Assembly: GCA_016937575.1 (NCBI GenBank)
Contig: JAFHKN010000002.1
Location: forward strand, 3,283,001 to 3,347,000
From: Roseomonas aeriglobus
GTDB lineage: Bacteria > Pseudomonadota > Alphaproteobacteria > Sphingomonadales > Sphingomonadaceae
Reading direction: 5' to 3'
DNA: 64,000 bases
The notes below the pieces were generated by a model. That model made no database searches, was not told the origin of the DNA, and saw only the letters and a list, made by a program, of their open reading frames with translations. The translations under genes were made by a program, and so were the position numbers. Each line of letters starts with the position of its first letter. The stretch's first letter is position 1. Below are positions 59,904-64,000 of this stretch, one piece after another.

Positions 59904-62189
59904 TCAGAATTCCTTCTTCACGGTGAGGAAGACGGTCCTTCCTTCGGTCAGGAGAACGCCCCGGGGGTTGAGTGCGGGCAACGCGAGACTGAGCAATGTG
60001 GGGTTCGAGAAGATGCGTATGTTCTGCTTGTCGAGGATATTGCGGCCGCTGACGGCGAACTCGAGCTTCTGTGTGGGCAGGCTGAAGCCGACGCGCAGAT
60101 CCACGGTCGCATAGGAGCGCCCATTGTCAGCGGGGTTATTCGATGCGTCGAACGACATGCGATCGGTGTAATTGACCTGGAGATGAGTATTTAGAACGAG
60201 GTTCGACGACAGGTCGAACTTACCGTCGACATAGCCATTGCCCGACCATTCCGGGGCAAAGGGTAGCCGATTTCCAGTGTAGTTGACGTTGCGACTCGGA
60301 AACTCGAACCGATCATATTTTGCATCGAGATACGCGACGTTTCCGCCGATCTTGATCTGCTCGACCGGGTTGACAAAACCTTCGAGCTCGAACCCAGCAC
60401 TATGGGCTCGTTGAGCATTGTAGTCCTCGAAGCCGAGAATAGCGATGTTGAGGACCTGGTTCTGAAGACCGGTCAGCTTGTTGTAGAAAATCGAGCCATT
60501 GAGCTGGCCTTTGCCGGCCGCGAAGGTCGCCTTGAAGCCGCCCTCGAAGTTGAGCGCACGCTCCTCGCCATATTGAATGGCGCTGGGCGACACCGGCATG
60601 GCGAGAGCGCGAGGGAAGAATTCGAATCCCCCCGCCTTTGTGCCCCGCGCAACCGAGGCATAGATGAGTAGACCGCGGGCAGGGTTCCATTCGATCGTTC
60701 CAGAGGGATCGAAGCTGCTTTCGGACCGTCTCAGGTCTTGCGGAAAAGCGGCGAGCGGATTGGTCGGGAAATGGTCGACGTCGAGTACGGCAATCTGGGC
60801 GGGATCAAGTGTGCGTGAGACTGTCGACGCATAGTTCTTCTTCTCATGCGTGAAGCGGGCCCCGGCAGAGAGGCGGAGCTTGTCGGTAATGTTCCAGGTG
60901 AGCTTGCCGAACGCGGAATAGGCGTCACTCGACTGGTCGACGTGAATATAGTCGCCAACGAGGATCGGAAGAGCTTGGGCGACAGTCTGGTTCACGCGGT
61001 GGCGGGCGTGGATGAAAAGACCACCCAAAACATATTCGAACAAATTCCCAGTCGGCGACAGCAGCCTCAGTTCCTGGGATATTTGATCGAAATTCTCGCC
61101 AGTGCTGGAGGTCGCGACTCCGATCGCGCTGCGATCAAGGCCGTCCTGGTTTTGCGAGGTGAAGGCTGAATAGCCCGTCGTCGCTTCCAGTTTGTGCTCG
61201 CCGAGCATCAGGTCGGTCACCAACACGGCGTTATACGCATCGCTATTGTCGAAGTCGGAGCCGGGCGGGAATGCAGCGGCGAACGGCCCGTTGATGGCCC
61301 CCGACGAGAGCCGCTGGTCTTCGATGCATTCTACTGTCGCGCCTGCGAAGCTGACCTGCGTCGCTCCGGGCGCCGCGCAGGCGAGCTGGAAACGCCGGTC
61401 AGCGTTGCGCTTGGAGTATTCCCCTTTCAGGTAGAAGGACAGATTGGACGTCGCGTCCCATTCAAGGCCGCCCCGGATACCGAACTCGTCCGCGCCGCCG
61501 ACATGCCTGTTGGCACTGGTGTCGAAGAGATAGTCGCCCTTGCGTGAACCATGAACCGACAATCGTGCGCGAAGCGCTGGAGAGAGCGGCCCAGAAACGA
61601 TCCCCTCGGCGATGTATCCGCCGTTCTGGACTTCGTAGCCGCTGTTGATGCTCGCGTAGAACGTGCTTGTTGGTCGTGCAGATACGATACTGATCGCTCC
61701 GGCGGTTGCATTCTTGCCGAAGAAGATCGCCTGTGGTCCCTTCACGACCTCGATGCGCGATAGGTCGAAAAAGGGCAGGACAAACTGGCCCCCACGGCCC
61801 CCAAAGACGCCGTCAACAAAGAGAGGTGCTGATTGCTCATAGCCTATGTTGCCGCCGGTGGAGCCAAGTCCGCGAATGGCTACGGTTCTTTGGAACGGCG
61901 ACTCCGCTAGCGTTACACTGCCGAGTTGCGGCGTGAGCGACTCGAGGTCGAGGATTACACGTTGCTGAAATGTCTTTCCCTCGACTGCCGCAATCGCGAT
62001 TGGCACTCTCTGAAGCGACTGGGCCCGACCCTGCGCGGTTACGACGATGTCCTGAGTTGTGATCTCCTGCGCACCGATTTCAGTGGTTGTCGGCTGACCT
62101 TCGTCCGCGGTCTGCGCCGAAACAACGGACGGCAAAGCACACAGGGCTAAGCTGGCGGACGTCAACCACAGGGTCCTTTGCATTCTCAT
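59904..62189 (-). CDS. TonB-dependent outer-membrane receptor
   Basis: A 761-aa receptor with a signal peptide (MRMQRTLWLTSASLALCALPSVVSAQ), a TonB box-like DIVVTAQGR, the plug domain (VAIRGLGSTGGNIGYEQSAPLFVDGVFGG in outline; RIEVVKGPQAIFFGKNATAGAI) and a 22-strand barrel ending FLTVKKEF. In sphingomonads such receptors import aromatic or oligomeric substrates with TonB energy. It heads the seven-gene operon, divergent from the LysR gene, so it is probably induced by the pathway intermediate. The ATG at 62189 is set by the signal peptide. Confidence 0.93.
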   Translation of the reverse strand: MRMQRTLWLTSASLALCALPSVVSAQTADEGQPTTTEIGAQEITTQDIVVTAQGRAQSLQRVPIAIAAVEGKTFQQRVILDLESLTPQLGSVTLAESPFQRTVAIRGLGSTGGNIGYEQSAPLFVDGVFGGRGGQFVLPFFDLSRIEVVKGPQAIFFGKNATAGAISIVSARPTSTFYASINSGYEVQNGGYIAEGIVSGPLSPALRARLSVHGSRKGDYLFDTSANRHVGGADEFGIRGGLEWDATSNLSFYLKGEYSKRNADRRFQLACAAPGATQVSFAGATVECIEDQRLSSGAINGPFAAAFPPGSDFDNSDAYNAVLVTDLMLGEHKLEATTGYSAFTSQNQDGLDRSAIGVATSSTGENFDQISQELRLLSPTGNLFEYVLGGLFIHARHRVNQTVAQALPILVGDYIHVDQSSDAYSAFGKLTWNITDKLRLSAGARFTHEKKNYASTVSRTLDPAQIAVLDVDHFPTNPLAAFPQDLRRSESSFDPSGTIEWNPARGLLIYASVARGTKAGGFEFFPRALAMPVSPSAIQYGEERALNFEGGFKATFAAGKGQLNGSIFYNKLTGLQNQVLNIAILGFEDYNAQRAHSAGFELEGFVNPVEQIKIGGNVAYLDAKYDRFEFPSRNVNYTGNRLPFAPEWSGNGYVDGKFDLSSNLVLNTHLQVNYTDRMSFDASNNPADNGRSYATVDLRVGFSLPTQKLEFAVSGRNILDKQNIRIFSNPTLLSLALPALNPRGVLLTEGRTVFLTVKKEF

Positions 62190-62288
62190 AGTCCTCTCCC
62201 TTCGGCGCTGGCCCCTCAGTGGGAGACAGTCGATTGCCGTTCTTGGGCAGTGACTTCGCAAAAGAAAAATACCATTGATTGGCATTAA

Positions 62289-62307
62289 CGATACTCAATC
62301 GGTATGG
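62289..62307. promoter_or_regulatory. CatM/BenM-type LysR operator (ATAC-N7-GTAT), site 1
   Basis: ATAC-TCAATCG-GTAT at 62291-62305 lies between the divergent TonB-receptor and LysR genes. ATAC-N7-GTAT is the known consensus for CatM/BenM and also satisfies the general LysR T-N11-A rule. It is repeated almost exactly at 63192-63210. Confidence 0.75.
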
Positions 62308-62314
62308 AGGTTTC

Positions 62315-63223
62315 ATGGAATTCCGCCAACTCCGCTATTTCCTAGCAGTCGCAGAAGAGGCAAATCTTACGGCAGCATCACGCCGCCTCCACGTCTCCCA
62401 GCCGCCGATCACCCGGCAGATCAGACAACTCGAGCAAGAGCTCGGCGTCACCCTATTCCTTCGGTCTTCCAAGGGGGTGACGCTGACTTCGGCGGGTGCA
62501 AGTTTTCTCGCCGAGGCGCGGCGTTTGGTCACCTTGTCCCAAAATGCGATCGAGCGATGTCGTGCGGCAGATCGAGGCGAGATCGGACATCTCGACGTCG
62601 GTTACTTCGGCTCAACAATTCATACGGTCGTGCCGACGAGTATCCGCCGATTCATGGAACGTTACCCCGAGGTTGCTGTACGCATTCACCGTGCCGGGAA
62701 AGCCGAGCAGATTGCTCGGCTGCGCGATGGTCGGCTGGGAATCGGCTTTGCAAGGTTCTTTCCTCTTGAGCCCGATTTAGCGTCGGTGCGGTTAGCCGAC
62801 GAACCATTGTGGCTGGCTGAGGCGGTCAACAAGCAAGTAGCAAAAGACCCCACGCCCTGTCCGATTGCTGACTTAGACGGACGCCCTATTATTCTCTTTC
62901 CTCAGGGCGATCGTCCGAGCTTTGCAGACCATGTCCTTGCCTTGCTGAGCAGCAACGACGTGTCGCCATCCGACATCACAATGGCAGAAGATGTATTCGT
63001 TGCGTTGGCCATGACCATGGTGAGCGGTGCCCTTTGTGTAGTGCCCGAGTCCGTTGCTCGGCTCCAATGGCCCGAGTTGTCCTTTCGACCGATCGGGGCG
63101 GCAGAAGCGTCCGCCCCAGTCAGTTGCCTCTTCCTAAAGGCACAGCGTTCGCCGGTCGTAGACGCATTTCTCGCGTGCATAGAGGATGGATCGATACTCG
63201 ATCGGTATGGCACGAGCGCATAA
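62315..63223 (+). CDS. LysR-family regulator, CatR/CatM-like
   Basis: A 302-aa LTTR: N-terminal winged HTH (MEFRQLRYFLAVAEEANLTAASRRLHVSQPPITRQI in outline) and an effector domain with GYFGSTIHTVVP and LRDGRLGIGFARF, both as in muconate-sensing CatM/CatR/BenM proteins. It probably activates the cat-like operon and the CoA-transferase on binding muconate. GGAGG four bases before the ATG at 62315 fixes the start. Its own promoter region holds the consensus site, so it is autoregulated. Confidence 0.9.
   Translation: MEFRQLRYFLAVAEEANLTAASRRLHVSQPPITRQIRQLEQELGVTLFLRSSKGVTLTSAGASFLAEARRLVTLSQNAIERCRAADRGEIGHLDVGYFGSTIHTVVPTSIRRFMERYPEVAVRIHRAGKAEQIARLRDGRLGIGFARFFPLEPDLASVRLADEPLWLAEAVNKQVAKDPTPCPIADLDGRPIILFPQGDRPSFADHVLALLSSNDVSPSDITMAEDVFVALAMTMVSGALCVVPESVARLQWPELSFRPIGAAEASAPVSCLFLKAQRSPVVDAFLACIEDGSILDRYGTSA
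63192..63210. promoter_or_regulatory. CatM/BenM-type LysR operator, site 2
   Basis: ATAC-TCGATCG-GTAT at 63194-63208 sits within the last codons of the LysR gene and upstream of the CoA-transferase gene. With flanks it matches site 1 over 19 bases with one difference. Two more GGTAT half-sites follow at about 63226-63240. Confidence 0.7.
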
Positions 63224-63348
63224 ACGGTATTTGACGGTATTGCATTGGCGCGCCACCTGCTGATCACGTACAACGGGAGCAAGCGGGTCAATGACGGGTG
63301 GAGGCTGCAATCGCGAAAAGCTGCGCCACACGGAGCGAGTATGTACTC

Positions 63349-64000
63349 GTGGCTAAGTGCGCTCAACGAATGTCATTATCTGAGGCCATTTCAGTCTTTG
63401 TCGAAGACGGCATGACTGTAGCGCTGGAAGGCTTCACCCACCTCATTCCATACGCCGCTGGTCATGAGATCATCCGGCAAGGCCGGCGTAAGCTGTCGCT
63501 GGTGCGGATGACGCCGGATATCCTTTACGACCAGATGATCGGCGCTGGGTGCGCGCGCAAGCTGACCTTCTCCTGGGGCGGCAATCCCGGCGTGGGGTCG
63601 CTGCACCGCTTCCGCGACGCCGTCGAGCGGGGATGGCCGGCGCCGCTCGAGATCGAGGAACATGCCCATGCCGGCATGGCGGCGGCCTATGCGGCGGGCG
63701 CGGCGCGGATGCCGTTCGGCCTGTGCCGCGGCTATCTCGGCACCGACCTGATGTCGGTCAATCCCAACATCCGGCTCGTCACCTGCCCCTTCACTGGCGA
63801 GGCGATTCCCGCCGTCCCCGCGATCAACCCCGACGTGGCGATCATCCATGCGCAGCGGGCAGACCGGCAGGGCAACGTCCTCATCGCCGGCATCGTTGGC
63901 GTGCAGAAGGAAGTGGCGATGGCGAGCCGCCACGTGATCGTGACCGTCGAGGAGATTGTCGACGATCTTGGCGACACGATGAACCGGACGGTGCTGCCTC
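63349..64000 (+). CDS. catI: 3-oxoadipate (CatI/GctA-type) CoA-transferase alpha subunit, 5' part
   Basis: The frame runs off the end of the window; about 217 residues are present. MTVALEGFTHLIPYAAGHEIIRQG, LVRMTPDILYDQMIGAGCARKL and FSWGGNPGVGSLHRFRDAVE follow the CoA-transferase alpha pattern of CatI from chlorocatechol degraders and of GctA. With a beta subunit it would turn 3-oxoadipate into its CoA ester. Start is either the GTG at 63349 or the ATG at 63370; neither has a strong ribosome binding site. It is the step joining the cat-like operon to central metabolism. Confidence 0.88.
   Translation, partial: MAKCAQRMSLSEAISVFVEDGMTVALEGFTHLIPYAAGHEIIRQGRRKLSLVRMTPDILYDQMIGAGCARKLTFSWGGNPGVGSLHRFRDAVERGWPAPLEIEEHAHAGMAAAYAAGAARMPFGLCRGYLGTDLMSVNPNIRLVTCPFTGEAIPAVPAINPDVAIIHAQRADRQGNVLIAGIVGVQKEVAMASRHVIVTVEEIVDDLGDTMNRTVLP

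Noticed and set aside
1..64000. CRISPR arrays, rRNA operons, tRNA genes
   Set aside because: No regularly spaced repeats, rRNA-like sequence or complete tRNA cloverleaf was seen when reading both strands.

Overview
The window looks like chromosome or a large mobile island from a GC-rich alphaproteobacterium, most likely a sphingomonad. The reasons are the GC-rich codon use, the P-type trb/TraG/DUF3363-relaxase conjugation set, the DUF736/DUF2958/ArdC/ParB/DUF2285 block and the TonB-dependent receptor in a catabolic operon. No tRNA, rRNA or CRISPR array was seen.

Layout: (1) 1-3510, end of an SMP-30-like gene, a two-domain 3-dehydroshikimate dehydratase (QuiC type, makes protocatechuate) and a convergent MFS carboxylate/sugar-acid transporter. 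(2) 4086-10389, a mosaic of accessory genes: a PolB-type exonuclease, an unknown 430-aa protein, a reading frame joining an adenine methyltransferase-like domain to a large serine recombinase, a Fic toxin with its antitoxin, and a ribbon-helix-helix protein. (3) 10471-13757, a compact five-gene ubiquitin-like conjugation operon: Ubl, an E2-like protein that contains no cysteine, a JAMM-E1 fusion, a DUF6527-like protein and a ClpP/SppA-class protease. (4) 13892-25917, a complete minus-strand mating-pair operon (HTH, DUF2274, trbI-G-F-L-J-E-D-C-B, CopG, TraG). (5) 26131-36483, a defence island inserted between TraG and the relaxase: an Mrr-like nuclease, then a translationally coupled eight-gene operon dcm, vsr, EcoRII-type endonuclease (frameshifted), SNF2 helicase, stand-alone EcoRII-N protein, MORC-type GHKL ATPase, HNH nuclease and a membrane-anchored Abi-like protein. 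(6) 36612-48063, the conjugation/maintenance backbone: relaxase with a repeat-rich upstream region that may be oriT, lytic transglycosylase, TraF peptidase, DUF736, ParB, DUF2958, ArdC, XRE regulator and a frameshifted DUF6499/DUF2285 gene. (7) 48065-51289, PhyH oxygenase, LuxI, LuxR and a FabI-like reductase. (8) 51623-64000, an aromatic ortho-cleavage cluster: intradiol dioxygenase, Rieske oxygenase plus reductase, and a seven-gene minus-strand operon (TonB receptor, MBL hydrolase, muconate cycloisomerase, YciI protein, dienelactone hydrolase, GST, AraC regulator) divergent from a LysR regulator, then the start of a 3-oxoadipate-type CoA-transferase.

How it works together: regions 4-6, probably with 2-3, look like one integrative conjugative element that carries two separate candidate defence modules and a quorum-sensing cassette. 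The flanking catabolic genes feed the beta-ketoadipate pathway. Two copies of an ATAC-N7-GTAT element, the known CatM/BenM site type, bracket the LysR gene and tie the cat-like operon and the CoA-transferase into one regulon. The ends of the element could not be located.
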